A stretch of DNA of 16,552 nucleotides, taken from positions 1 through 16,552 of the forward strand of contig JBBDTK010000139.1 of assembly GCA_040904405.1 (NCBI GenBank), given 5' to 3'. This stretch comes from VRUE01 sp040904405 (GTDB taxonomy: Bacteria; Actinomycetota; Thermoleophilia; Solirubrobacterales; 70-9). Both the position numbers and the translations under genes were made by a program. Under the pieces are notes generated by a model. It was not told where the DNA came from. It worked only from the letters and a program-made list of their open reading frames with translations, and made no database searches. This document shows, piece by piece, positions 6,422 to 12,494 of the stretch (position 1 is the first letter of the stretch; each line of letters opens with the position of its first letter).

Positions 6422-6841
6422 CTAACGGCCGACGAGCCCTTCCAGGCATCCAGCCTCGGCCAGGTCCCTAACGTCTTCAGTAGTGCTGCCTTCGGCATAT
6501 GCCCGAGCCAATGACGGCAGGTCGTTCACGCTGCCGCCGTACGCGCTCGCGATTTCCTCCGGCGTGGAGTTTTCGCAGAGGTACCGGGCGTCGCGTCGGA
6601 CAATCCGCTGCTTCTCAGTTTGGGTGATCGTTGAGTCTGATTCCGGTTCAGGTTCCTGGTTCGGTTCAGATTCTGGCCTCGATTCAACTTCCGGGGGAGG
6701 CGTATAGGCTGGCGCGGGGTTGCTTGCCGGTTCCTGAGTCGCTTCGCCTTCATCCTCTCCACAGCCCGTCCAGGCAATCGCGCCGGTCGCTACGACAGCC
6801 ATAATTGCGACGTTTCGTCTCGTCCGCTGTCCCCTGCTCAT
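6422..6841 (-). CDS. Small lipoprotein with Pro/Glu-rich linker
   Basis: This is a 139-residue protein. The start at 6839-6841 overlaps the upstream stop (TGATG) and has GGGGAG upstream; a longer start at 6868 is less likely. The signal peptide ends in the lipobox AWTGC (Cys27). A low-complexity acidic/proline linker (about 30-70) follows, then a small globular domain with two cysteines (in YLCEN and AGCLEG) that may pair. The linker would hold the domain away from the membrane. It is coupled to the other lipoprotein, so the two are likely made in equal amounts and may act together. Function is unknown. Confidence 0.78.
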   Translation of the reverse strand: MSRGQRTRRNVAIMAVVATGAIAWTGCGEDEGEATQEPASNPAPAYTPPPEVESRPESEPNQEPEPESDSTITQTEKQRIVRRDARYLCENSTPEEIASAYGGSVNDLPSLARAYAEGSTTEDVRDLAEAGCLEGLVGR

Positions 6842-7269
6842 CACTCTTCTCCCCTCGCCTTCCGACAATCGATTGCGTCTTCTTCGTCAACCACCGAGTA
6901 CGGCGGCTGCTCAGCCTTTACTTCCAAGGCCGCACATTCCCAAGCTTCCGGCCGTTCACCCAGGGCAGCGCGTTCGTTGTTTTCGCACCTTTCTCGTGCG
7001 ATTTCTCGATTACCCTGTCGTAGCCTGGCCGTGCGAGGGTCCGACTGCGGGTACTTGTCCACCAGTTTTTCCATCCGCTGGAGGTAGAGGTCTCCGCAGT
7101 CGGTCGGCGTCGGGTCGGCCGTGATCGCCTCCGTCGCCACTTCGTCGCCCCCGCCCGCATCATTCCCCGTGGCTGGCGTCTTGGAGTCACCGCATCCGGC
7201 GATAGCGGCGGTGAGCGCCAGCAGCACGGCGAGGCTTGCAGCCATTGAACTCCGGACGATGAACGCCAA
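6841..7269 (-). CDS. Small lipoprotein, first gene of the cargo operon
   Basis: This is a 142-residue protein. The TTG at 7267-7269 is chosen because GGGAGG lies five bases upstream; an internal ATG eight codons later has no such site. The signal peptide ends in a classic lipobox, AIAGC (Cys26). The mature domain has an acidic linker and four cysteines (in TDCGD, RCENN, WECAA and IDCRK) that could form two disulfides. The promoter region holds copy B of the shared 32-bp element, next to the divergent XRE gene. Lipoproteins on prophages and satellites can block superinfection; that role is only a guess here. Confidence 0.78.
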   Translation of the reverse strand: MAFIVRSSMAASLAVLLALTAAIAGCGDSKTPATGNDAGGGDEVATEAITADPTPTDCGDLYLQRMEKLVDKYPQSDPRTARLRQGNREIARERCENNERAALGERPEAWECAALEVKAEQPPYSVVDEEDAIDCRKARGEE

Positions 7270-7314
7270 GGGAACCTCCCTGCTGTCGTTTGACTAACGG
7301 CGCGGCGCAAGAGC

Positions 7315-7346
7315 TTACCGGTCTGGTTCTAGACGTTTTGGTTATC
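7315..7346. promoter_or_regulatory. Shared 32-bp promoter/operator, copy B (divergent)
   Basis: This copy lies between the lipoprotein operon (minus) and the XRE gene (plus), ending 19 bp before the XRE ATG. It contains two TGGTT direct repeats 15 bp apart and CTAG at the centre. On the minus strand it is followed by TAAGCT as a possible -10; on the plus strand GGTTAT could serve as -10 for a nearly leaderless XRE mRNA. Such a place allows one repressor to control both directions. Confidence 0.65.
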
Positions 7347-7365
7347 CCCACAGACGATCCGGTTC

Positions 7366-7599
7366 ATGGATCGAGCGGTCAAGCGCTTCGGCGCCAACGT
7401 CCGGGCAGCGCGGAAGGCGAAGGGCTGGACGCAGGAAGACCTGGCCCATGAGTCGGGCCTCGCCACCGTGCAGGTGTCGCGCATCGAGCGCGGGGTCCGC
7501 GAGATTCGGCTGACCACGCTGGTGCGCCTGCTGGCCGCGCTCGATGCCTCGCCCGACCTTCTTCTGGACGGCCTTCTCAGTCGCCGTTCTCCACGCTGA
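7366..7599 (+). CDS. XRE-family helix-turn-helix repressor (plus strand)
   Basis: This is a 77-residue protein made almost wholly of one HTH_3 domain (about 8-62). The recognition region GWTQEDLAHESGLATVQVSR is followed by IERGVREIRLTTLVRLLAAL, the standard Cro/C1 layout. There is no Shine-Dalgarno before the ATG, and the promoter-like element ends only 19 bp upstream, which fits a leaderless or short-leader message like many phage repressors. It is divergent from the lipoprotein operon. It converges on the minus-strand XRE gene, overlapping it by 23 bp at the 3' ends. The likely role is repressor of the cargo genes and of itself, inferred from the operator copies. Confidence 0.9.
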   Translation: MDRAVKRFGANVRAARKAKGWTQEDLAHESGLATVQVSRIERGVREIRLTTLVRLLAALDASPDLLLDGLLSRRSPR

Positions 7600-7867
7600 C
7601 CGCCCAATTGCCGGCCACAGCCCTGCCGGGCGACCACTCGATGCCATCGAGGAGTTCTTCCGGTGGGACCTCAAGGCTGTGGGCGAGCTTGACCAGCGTG
7701 TCGATCCTCGGCGTCCGTTCGCCCCGCTCCAAAAGGCTGATCTCGGTTCGGTGGAGCGACGCGCGATAGCCAAGCTCTTCCTGAGACACGCCGGATCGCC
7801 TACGGGAGTATCGGAGGTTGCTTCCGAACTGCCGCGCGGTTTCCGACCGCGTTTTCGCAGCCGTCAT
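7577..7867 (-). CDS. XRE-family helix-turn-helix regulator (minus strand)
   Basis: This is a 96-residue protein with an HTH_3 domain at about 10-70 (FGSNLRYSRRRSGVSQEELG, then LLERGERTPRIDTLVKLAHSL) and a short tail. The start at 7865-7867 overlaps the upstream stop in ATGA, so translation is coupled to the small gene at 7864-8142. Its 3' end overlaps the plus-strand XRE gene by 23 bp, so each transcript is antisense to the other's end. It differs in sequence from the plus-strand XRE, so they are two regulators and not a fresh duplication. They may form a C1/Cro-like switch, although the layout is tail-to-tail rather than divergent. Confidence 0.88.
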   Translation of the reverse strand: MTAAKTRSETARQFGSNLRYSRRRSGVSQEELGYRASLHRTEISLLERGERTPRIDTLVKLAHSLEVPPEELLDGIEWSPGRAVAGNWAVSVENGD

Positions 7868-8142
7868 GCGATCACGCCCCAAAGCTCGTTGATGTGGAGC
7901 GCCGCTCGGGTGGGCAGCACGAAATCGCCGTGACGATGCAGGACTCCAACCCGCGTTAGATCGCGGACCGCCCTCGTGGTCCCGTCGCGCTGAGTGAAGC
8001 TCTCGGGATCGTCGGTCGCCTCGCGGATTAGCTCAGCCTTGGTCAGCTGCGCCGGATGGACTTCCAGAACCAGCTCAAGGACAAGGCGCTGAAACTTCGC
8101 GTCCTCATCCGCTGGATCGCGCTCGGTACTGTGGTCATGCAT
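7864..8142 (-). CDS. Small winged-helix-like protein coupled to XRE gene
   Basis: This is a 92-residue protein. The ATG at 8140-8142 has GGGAGG eight bases upstream; longer starts up to 8262 would overlap the integrase gene and lack a site. The sequence is helical with a final VGVLHRHGDFVLPTRAALH, which looks like the wing and last helix of a winged helix. It ends in ATGA with the XRE gene, so the two are probably co-produced and may work together in controlling the element. No named family is assigned. Confidence 0.75.
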   Translation of the reverse strand: MHDHSTERDPADEDAKFQRLVLELVLEVHPAQLTKAELIREATDDPESFTQRDGTTRAVRDLTRVGVLHRHGDFVLPTRAALHINELWGVIA

Positions 8143-8191
8143 GGGACGTACCTCCCGTGTACGGCCCCGCGTCGGCTCAAACGGCGCGGGG

Positions 8192-9343
8192 TCATTTGTT
8201 TGCTCCCGCCGCAGTCGGCAGGATTCGGACGTTGTTTGGCTGCTCGCTGTCGAAGGCGGCATCGAGCGCCGCTGCCAGAGCCTCCCGCGCCGAAGGCAGC
8301 AGGTGGCCGTAAACGTTGAAGGTCGTCTGAATGTCCTTGTGGCCCAGATGCTCTTGGATCGCCTTCGGGTGGGTCCCGGCCGCGATCAGTAGGGCGGCGC
8401 AGGTATGGCGCAGGTCGTGGAACCGAAGGCCGTGCTTCTCGGGCGGCAGGGCTGTGGCAACAGCGGGCTTGAAGTGCCGCCGATAGAAGTTGCCGTGGCG
8501 CAGTGGCCCGCCGTTCCGCCCTCGAAAGACCAAGCTGTCCGGGCCACCGTCCAGCGCCTCCAGGTGCTCGGAGAGCATGTCGATCAGGAACCTCGGCATC
8601 CCGACGCGGCGAGCCTTTGCCGTCTTGGTCGAGCCGAAGATGAGGTTCCCGCTGACGTCCTTCAGCGCCCGCTCCACGTTCAGCGTGCCGTGGAGCAAGT
8701 CCACGTCGCGGCGGCGCAACCCCCCAAGCTCGCCAGCGCGTAGGCCGGTATACGCGGCCGTGTAGACCAGAACGCAATAGCGCGGGGTGATCGCCTCGGC
8801 AAGGGCTGCAACCTCGCCCGCCGACAGGAACACCCGTTGGTCGATTGCCACAGCCGGGGCGCGAGGGAGCTTCACGGCGTCGCAGGGATTTGTGGTCAAG
8901 TAGCGGCGCTCCACCGCCACCTTCAGGACCGCCCGCAACACCGAGTAGATGCGACGCACCGTGTTGGGGTGGCGCTCACGGGCAAGGTCGTTGATCCATT
9001 CCTGAATCGCCTCCGGCGAGACGGCACCGATCCGAACGCCGGTCCAACGCGGCAGGACATGCCGATTTAGGATCGCCCGGTACCCCGCCTGGGTCTTCGG
9101 CTCAAGGTCGAGCCAGGTTTCCCGCCAAGCCTCGGCTACCTGCTCGAAGCGTCGGTGATTGTCCTTCGGATCGATGTGCTCGCCTTGCTGGATCGCCGCC
9201 TTCTGCGCCGTGAGCCAGCGTTCGGCTTCGCGCCGGGTCGAGAACAGACGCTCTACCTGCTTCTTCCCGCCGCGCGTCGGGTCTGGGTAGCGCGCCCGCC
9301 ACCTGACCCGCCCGTCGCCGTAGACACGTTTGTTGATGTTCAC
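8192..9343 (-). CDS. int: Site-specific tyrosine recombinase (integrase)
   Basis: This is a 383-residue phage-type integrase. The N-terminal arm-binding domain (about 1-58) begins with a strand carrying RVRWRARYPDPTRGGKKQVER. A SAM-like core-binding domain follows (about 65-150), then the catalytic domain (about 170-360). Catalytic residues visible are Arg202 (TGLRAGEL), Lys240 (STKTAK), His309-x-x-Arg312 (HDLRHT), His335 (HLGH) and nucleophile Tyr345 (NVYGH). All are intact, so the enzyme should be active. The GTG start overlaps the stop of the zinc-finger gene (GTGA). It should recombine within the anticodon-loop core of tRNA-Glu, with arm sites at the 23-bp repeats. No integrase-proximal attP is seen: the gene lies mid-element. 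Confidence 0.96.
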   Translation of the reverse strand: MNINKRVYGDGRVRWRARYPDPTRGGKKQVERLFSTRREAERWLTAQKAAIQQGEHIDPKDNHRRFEQVAEAWRETWLDLEPKTQAGYRAILNRHVLPRWTGVRIGAVSPEAIQEWINDLARERHPNTVRRIYSVLRAVLKVAVERRYLTTNPCDAVKLPRAPAVAIDQRVFLSAGEVAALAEAITPRYCVLVYTAAYTGLRAGELGGLRRRDVDLLHGTLNVERALKDVSGNLIFGSTKTAKARRVGMPRFLIDMLSEHLEALDGGPDSLVFRGRNGGPLRHGNFYRRHFKPAVATALPPEKHGLRFHDLRHTCAALLIAAGTHPKAIQEHLGHKDIQTTFNVYGHLLPSAREALAAALDAAFDSEQPNNVRILPTAAGANK

Positions 9344-9603
9344 GCGGACCCCTTCGCAAGGCGCTTCGCGCGGGCGTTCAGCCAGGCCTGCTTCTGCTTG
9401 ACTCGCCGGTCGGCGCAGTCACCGCAGTAGTGCGATGCTGCCTCGGCACCTTTGCGGGCGGCGTTCTTTCGTTTGGCCGGCCTGCCCTGCTCTAGATCAT
9501 TTGTTACCGTGTACTGGTCTTTCAGCGGTACCTTGGACTCACACATCTGGCACTTCCCCGCCTTCCGAGTCCGCGCCCGCCGCTCTTTGATCGACTCACC
9601 CAT
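9340..9603 (-). CDS. Small zinc-finger protein coupled to the integrase gene
   Basis: This is an 87-residue, very basic protein. Two cysteine pairs, CQMC (18-21) and CGDC (60-63, preceded by HY), form a likely four-Cys zinc site. The stretch between them and the C-terminal helix (KQKQAWLNARAKRLAKGSA) are Lys/Arg-rich, suggesting nucleic-acid binding. The ATG at 9601-9603 has AGGAG eight bases upstream. The stop overlaps the integrase GTG, so both are translated together. The AATCGGGGC tandem lies 78 bp upstream of the start. It may be an accessory factor for recombination or a regulator; neither is shown. Confidence 0.8.
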   Translation of the reverse strand: MGESIKERRARTRKAGKCQMCESKVPLKDQYTVTNDLEQGRPAKRKNAARKGAEAASHYCGDCADRRVKQKQAWLNARAKRLAKGSA

Positions 9604-9940
9604 AACATCTGCTCCTTGTGTAGATCAACCCTCGAACGGTAACGGTCGCTGTGTGGGTCGCACAAGTCCCTTTCAGGGTTAATCGGGGCAGAATCGGGGC
9701 ACTCAGCTCGCAACGGCGCGGCGAATCCAGATGTCGTCCAATTTCCCGCACGGCGAGCATCGGATTACGTAGCCGATTCGGGGTTCGGGCCGAACCGGGA
9801 GTAACCCACGTAACGGCAGATTGCCGAGCTGGATATGCGGCTGGCGTCACGCGTCTTAATTCCTCTCTCTTTTTCATCTACTAGTTAGTAAGGTGGTAAC
9901 GAGTGGGTATGCCCGTCTTTCCCGTTCACCGTTACGTCCG
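9604..9940. other. 337-bp intergenic region with GTAACG boxes and hairpins (candidate replication origin)
   Basis: No gene is visible here. GTAACG occurs at 9639-9644, 9810-9815 and 9896-9901, and as CGTTAC at 9930-9935 and 9939-9944 (the last two 9 bp apart and touching the DUF3631 stop). There is an AT-rich stretch at about 9853-9890 (TTAATTCC... ACTAGTTAGTA). A palindrome with arms GGTTCGG/CCGAACC lies at 9782-9796 and a small CGGCA/TGCCG hairpin at 9814-9826. Repeats, an AT-rich segment and an adjacent helicase gene together resemble an iteron origin. The region must also hold the promoter of the zinc-finger/integrase operon. Confidence 0.45.
9681..9700 (-). repeat. Tandem 11-bp repeat matching the element-end repeats
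   Basis: On the minus strand two GCCCCGATT units lie 11 bp apart, and the first continues TCTGCCC, matching the 23-bp end repeats (TCCGCCC) with one mismatch. It sits 78-97 bp upstream of the zinc-finger/integrase operon, fitting a binding site through which integrase or its accessory factor represses its own synthesis. Confidence 0.6.
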
Positions 9941-11071
9941 TTACGAGAGGTACCTATCCCAGGCCTCGTGAAGGTGGTCTCGCTTGTAGCCCTTGCGGGA
10001 CTTGCCGCCCTTAAATCGCAGCGTGGTCGGCCCGATGTTGTAGTGGGCAAGCAACGTCGCTAGATCGCGCGCGTCGAACTCGCGCCCGTAATAACTGGCC
10101 CAGGGCGACTCGTCCATCGCGCGCAGCTTGATTAGGAGGTCCGCAGTTGCGATTCCGTTGACCCGCCGCCCCTTCTCTGCATCCTTCTCCTCAAACACCG
10201 TCTTGAGATCTTTCAGCAGGCGCAAGCGCATGGATTCACGATCATCGAGGCGCTCATCCGTCAGAAGCTCCACGAGAGCGCTTCGAGCGTCTTTGCCGAC
10301 GCCAAGAGTGTCGGCAACGGAGATCAGGCACTCGCACCCCTCCTGAGCACGGTCGCTCAAATCATCCGGCATCTCTGGACGCACCTCTCCAAGCGAATCA
10401 ACATGGCTTTCGACCCATCCGATAATCCGTTCTTTCAACTTCTCTGCCTCTGGCTTGGCGTCCCGGCGTTTGAACTTCTCGACTGCCTCTGTTGGCCTTC
10501 TGCGTTTCAGCCGGATGGGGATGGACCGATCCGCGACCGTCTCGGGCAGGCTGCCTATACCAGCAAGAACCTTCGGGGAGAAGACGCGGAACTCTTGGAT
10601 GTCCTGGCTTGGCCCAACACAACGGGGCACCCGGCTTCCCTTGCGATGGCCCGCATTGAGGATCGCTCGGTGGCCCTCGTACCGATCCGCCGTCTTTGGG
10701 TTGAAGAGCGTGTCAACCTCGTCTAGAAGCAGCGTCGGCATCTTGAGGTGAATATTCCGGAACATCACAGCCTCAGAGGGGCCGATTGCACTCCACGGCT
10801 CGTTGACCAGCAACTCCAAGACCTCAAGCAGTCGCGACTTTCCACACTGCTTCTCCGGGCTGTTCACAGATAGATATGGGGTCTGTTCGAACTCCCGCAC
10901 GCAGTGAGTGTGGATAACCCACAAGGCCACCACCAGCAACTGCTGGTCGGTCATGACGACATAGCGACGAATGAACGTCACCAGGTCGCTTACGAGTGCC
11001 GACGATTGCGACTTCTGGCGAGGCGCTTTCTTCCCCTTCCGCTGTGGCGATTTTTTTTGGCTGCCTGTCAT
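9941..11071 (-). CDS. DUF3631 AAA-type helicase/replication protein
   Basis: This is a 376-residue protein. A Lys-rich N-terminus precedes a P-loop region: Walker A-like SPEKQCGKS (71-79), which deviates from the classical start, and Walker B LLLDEVD (114-120). The stretch VADRSIPIRLKRR at about 179-191 has the arginine-finger position of such proteins. Residues about 215-375 match the DUF3631 pattern (DLSDRAQEGCECLISVAD, then MRLRLLKDLKTVFEE and LLAHYNIGPTTLRF, ending HEAWDRYL). DUF3631 proteins are found on phages and integrative elements as replicative helicase or primase-helicase parts. No primase domain is present here. The ATG overlaps the upstream HTH gene stop (ATGA). It probably replicates the excised element from the adjacent repeat region. 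Confidence 0.88.
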   Translation of the reverse strand: MTGSQKKSPQRKGKKAPRQKSQSSALVSDLVTFIRRYVVMTDQQLLVVALWVIHTHCVREFEQTPYLSVNSPEKQCGKSRLLEVLELLVNEPWSAIGPSEAVMFRNIHLKMPTLLLDEVDTLFNPKTADRYEGHRAILNAGHRKGSRVPRCVGPSQDIQEFRVFSPKVLAGIGSLPETVADRSIPIRLKRRRPTEAVEKFKRRDAKPEAEKLKERIIGWVESHVDSLGEVRPEMPDDLSDRAQEGCECLISVADTLGVGKDARSALVELLTDERLDDRESMRLRLLKDLKTVFEEKDAEKGRRVNGIATADLLIKLRAMDESPWASYYGREFDARDLATLLAHYNIGPTTLRFKGGKSRKGYKRDHLHEAWDRYLS

Positions 11072-11292
11072 AACGCGCTCTCCGGCTCAAATGTGTGAGC
11101 GTCAAGCCAAGAGTCCAGGCGAGTCGTGTCGAATCGCAGCGGAGCTGAGCGACCGTCCCCGAGCTTGATGAATGCGATACGGCGCTCTTCCACGAGCCGC
11201 CTGATGTGCCGCTCGCTGGTGCCGAGATAGTCGGCAGCGTCAGGAACGTTGAGAAGTCGCCTGGGACGGGGATCTGTAGCCTCGCGGCTCAT
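11068..11292 (-). CDS. Excisionase-family HTH DNA-binding protein
   Basis: This is a 74-residue protein with one MerR-like HTH_17 domain (LLNVPDAADYLGTSERHIRR, then VEERRIAFIKLGDGRSAPLRF and the final helix TTRLDSWL), the standard excisionase-type fold. The ATG at 11290-11292 is chosen because GGAGGG lies upstream and it overlaps the previous stop in ATGA. It also overlaps the next gene by ATGA, so three genes are coupled. It may be the recombination directionality factor of the integrase, or a regulator loading the replication protein. Its placement with the replication gene rather than with int leaves this open. Confidence 0.88.
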   Translation of the reverse strand: MSREATDPRPRRLLNVPDAADYLGTSERHIRRLVEERRIAFIKLGDGRSAPLRFDTTRLDSWLDAHTFEPESAL

Positions 11293-12074
11293 AGCGTTCC
11301 CTCCAACCGCCTGATGCGACTGCAAGTCAGGCATTGAACCTGGCCGTCAACATCATGCACACAGCCAACCTTGGGCGCGCAACGGCAGGTGGGCGCAAGT
11401 AGAGGTTCGCAGGGCTCCGCGTCTAGCTTCGCCTGCGCATCACGCTCACGTTCTTCGCGCTTGCGGCAACGCTCGCAGGTTCTTCCTGGCTTGCAAAATC
11501 TCCGACCGCAATTTTCACAACGCTTCTCGGCTGTCTCCCCGGCGGCTGGCGGTTGACTGTCTCCGCCGGGGTCGGATTCGCCGGGGTCGTCGCCGGAGTC
11601 GCCACCGCCGCCCGATGGAGAGCTTCGTCTTGAACCACGAGTCCGAGCCGCACCCCCATGCGACTGCCGGGCACGGGGCTTTGGCTGTGCAGACAAACGT
11701 GGCGGGCGACGGCGAGCCTCGCACGCCTTCAAGCGAGCATTGAATGCACGAATGGCGGCGGCGTCATACGAAACCGTCCCATCGTCGGCAATGTATTTCT
11801 GCCGCCATTGCCTTCCGTTGTCACGCGGATCGGCCTCCCCTCGGGCAAGGCGCTCGCGCTCGTCAATGCGGGCCATCGACTCGACATAGGTCACTCGGCG
11901 CATAGGACCTCCAGACTGATCGCGACGGAACTCCTGTTGCAAGACCTTGTCGCGACCACCTGCACGCGCTCTGTCGATGAGGTGGCGGTTCCATCTACCC
12001 ATTCGCTGGCGCTCCGCAAGGAACGCCTCATAGCTTGCTTCGCCGGTTTTGGGCTGCTGTTGGGGCTGGTTCAT
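11289..12074 (-). CDS. Zinc-ribbon protein leading the replication operon, unknown function
   Basis: This is a 261-residue protein. The N-terminal part (about 1-120) is helical and basic, with YEAFLAERQRMGRWNRHLID near the start and DGTVSYDAAAIRAFNARLKA near its end. A long disordered Arg/Ser/Gly/Asp linker follows (about 122-182). The C-terminus has two Cys clusters, CENC (186-189) with CERC (200-203), and CRC (230-232) with Cys238 and CLTC (248-251), which look like two zinc ribbons. The ATG at 12072-12074 has GAGG five to six bases upstream. As first gene of the operon with the HTH and DUF3631 genes it may help in replication initiation. No family is recognised. Confidence 0.75.
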   Translation of the reverse strand: MNQPQQQPKTGEASYEAFLAERQRMGRWNRHLIDRARAGGRDKVLQQEFRRDQSGGPMRRVTYVESMARIDERERLARGEADPRDNGRQWRQKYIADDGTVSYDAAAIRAFNARLKACEARRRPPRLSAQPKPRARQSHGGAARTRGSRRSSPSGGGGDSGDDPGESDPGGDSQPPAAGETAEKRCENCGRRFCKPGRTCERCRKREERERDAQAKLDAEPCEPLLAPTCRCAPKVGCVHDVDGQVQCLTCSRIRRLEGTL

Positions 12075-12101
12075 TCGATCCTCGTCTTGTGCCGTTGGAT
12101 G

Positions 12102-12130
12102 CCTCTATCAATCTTGGCAGGGAATGTCAC
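12102..12130 (-). promoter_or_regulatory. Possible promoter of the replication operon
   Basis: On the minus strand GTGACA (12125-12130) and TAGAGG (12102-12107) are 17 bp apart, about 28 bp upstream of the ATG at 12074. The -10 is weak. The match is by eye, so this is only a candidate. Confidence 0.3.
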
Positions 12131-12172
12131 AGCGGCAGCGGGTTCGGCCTTGAACCTTGCGCCGATTGGCGT

Positions 12173-12195
12173 CCGGCCCCGATTCCGCCCTTCCG
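12173..12195 (+). repeat. Terminal 23-bp direct repeat, right copy (candidate integrase arm site)
   Basis: It is identical to 4415-4437, 130 bp inside the right end. The surrounding 12075-12324 carries no gene; it holds this repeat, the candidate operon promoter and GC-rich sequence up to the core. Confidence 0.7.
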
Positions 12196-12324
12196 AGAAG
12201 GGCAAAGCCGGGAGAACATCGGCATCGAGTGGGTCGCTCTGGTCAACCCGGAACCATCGACAAGCAGGGCTTTCCTGCCGAAACCGCTTCGGAATGAGGA
12301 ACGCCGGGGCTGTGGCGGAGCGTT

Positions 12325-12386
12325 TTGAAAGACCGACGCTCTTTGGTCCCCGTGAAGGGACCGTTGACCACTGAGCTACGGGCGCC
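12325..12386 (-). repeat. Right attachment site: displaced 5' half of tRNA-Glu
   Basis: These 62 bp are identical to 4288-4349: anticodon loop, 5' anticodon stem, D-arm with the hairpin insertion and 5' acceptor strand. To its left the sequence is element DNA (GGAGCGTT), so no 3' half follows and no tRNA can form. On the minus strand GATAAAGT lies about 20 bp upstream of the tRNA 5' end, a plausible -10 of the original tRNA promoter. This fragment may therefore still be transcribed. The chromosome resumes at 12387. Confidence 0.92.
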
Positions 12387-12494
12387 CCAAGCCACTAACT
12401 TTATCGGCGTGAACTCGTTGGAGCATTGTCGCCCGGACTTGGGGCCGGGGAGCGGGCCGGTTGGACGGGCCCTGGGGCCGGGAAAGGGGCTGGC

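Larger units (their letters stand above)
4288..12324. mobile_element. Element 2: 8.04-kb phage-satellite-like integrative element
   Basis: It is flanked by the 62-bp direct repeats in tRNA-Glu. It encodes a tyrosine integrase, an excisionase-type HTH protein, a DUF3631 AAA helicase, two XRE regulators, three small zinc-finger or winged-helix-like proteins and four envelope-associated cargo proteins. No structural phage gene, terminase, relaxase or FtsK/TraB-type translocase is seen, so it would depend on a helper for transfer. The gene order and absence of virion genes suggest a satellite or an integrative mobilizable element; the helper is unknown. Cargo genes at 5492-7269 look less GC-rich than the flanking chromosome. 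Confidence 0.88.

Noticed and set aside
6368..6514. Plus-strand frame starting beside operator copy A
   Set aside because: It overlaps the lipoprotein 3' end, has no ribosome-binding site and its protein resembles no coding sequence; it is more likely a shadow.
11051..11058. Run of eight T (A on the coding strand) in the first codons of the DUF3631 gene
   Set aside because: It could allow slippage or phase variation, but it encodes an ordinary Lys pair in a Lys-rich tail, and one short tract is not evidence of programmed variation.
4288..12324. CRISPR array, insertion sequence or transposase in the integrated region
   Set aside because: No regularly spaced repeats of CRISPR type and no transposase-like protein were seen in either element.
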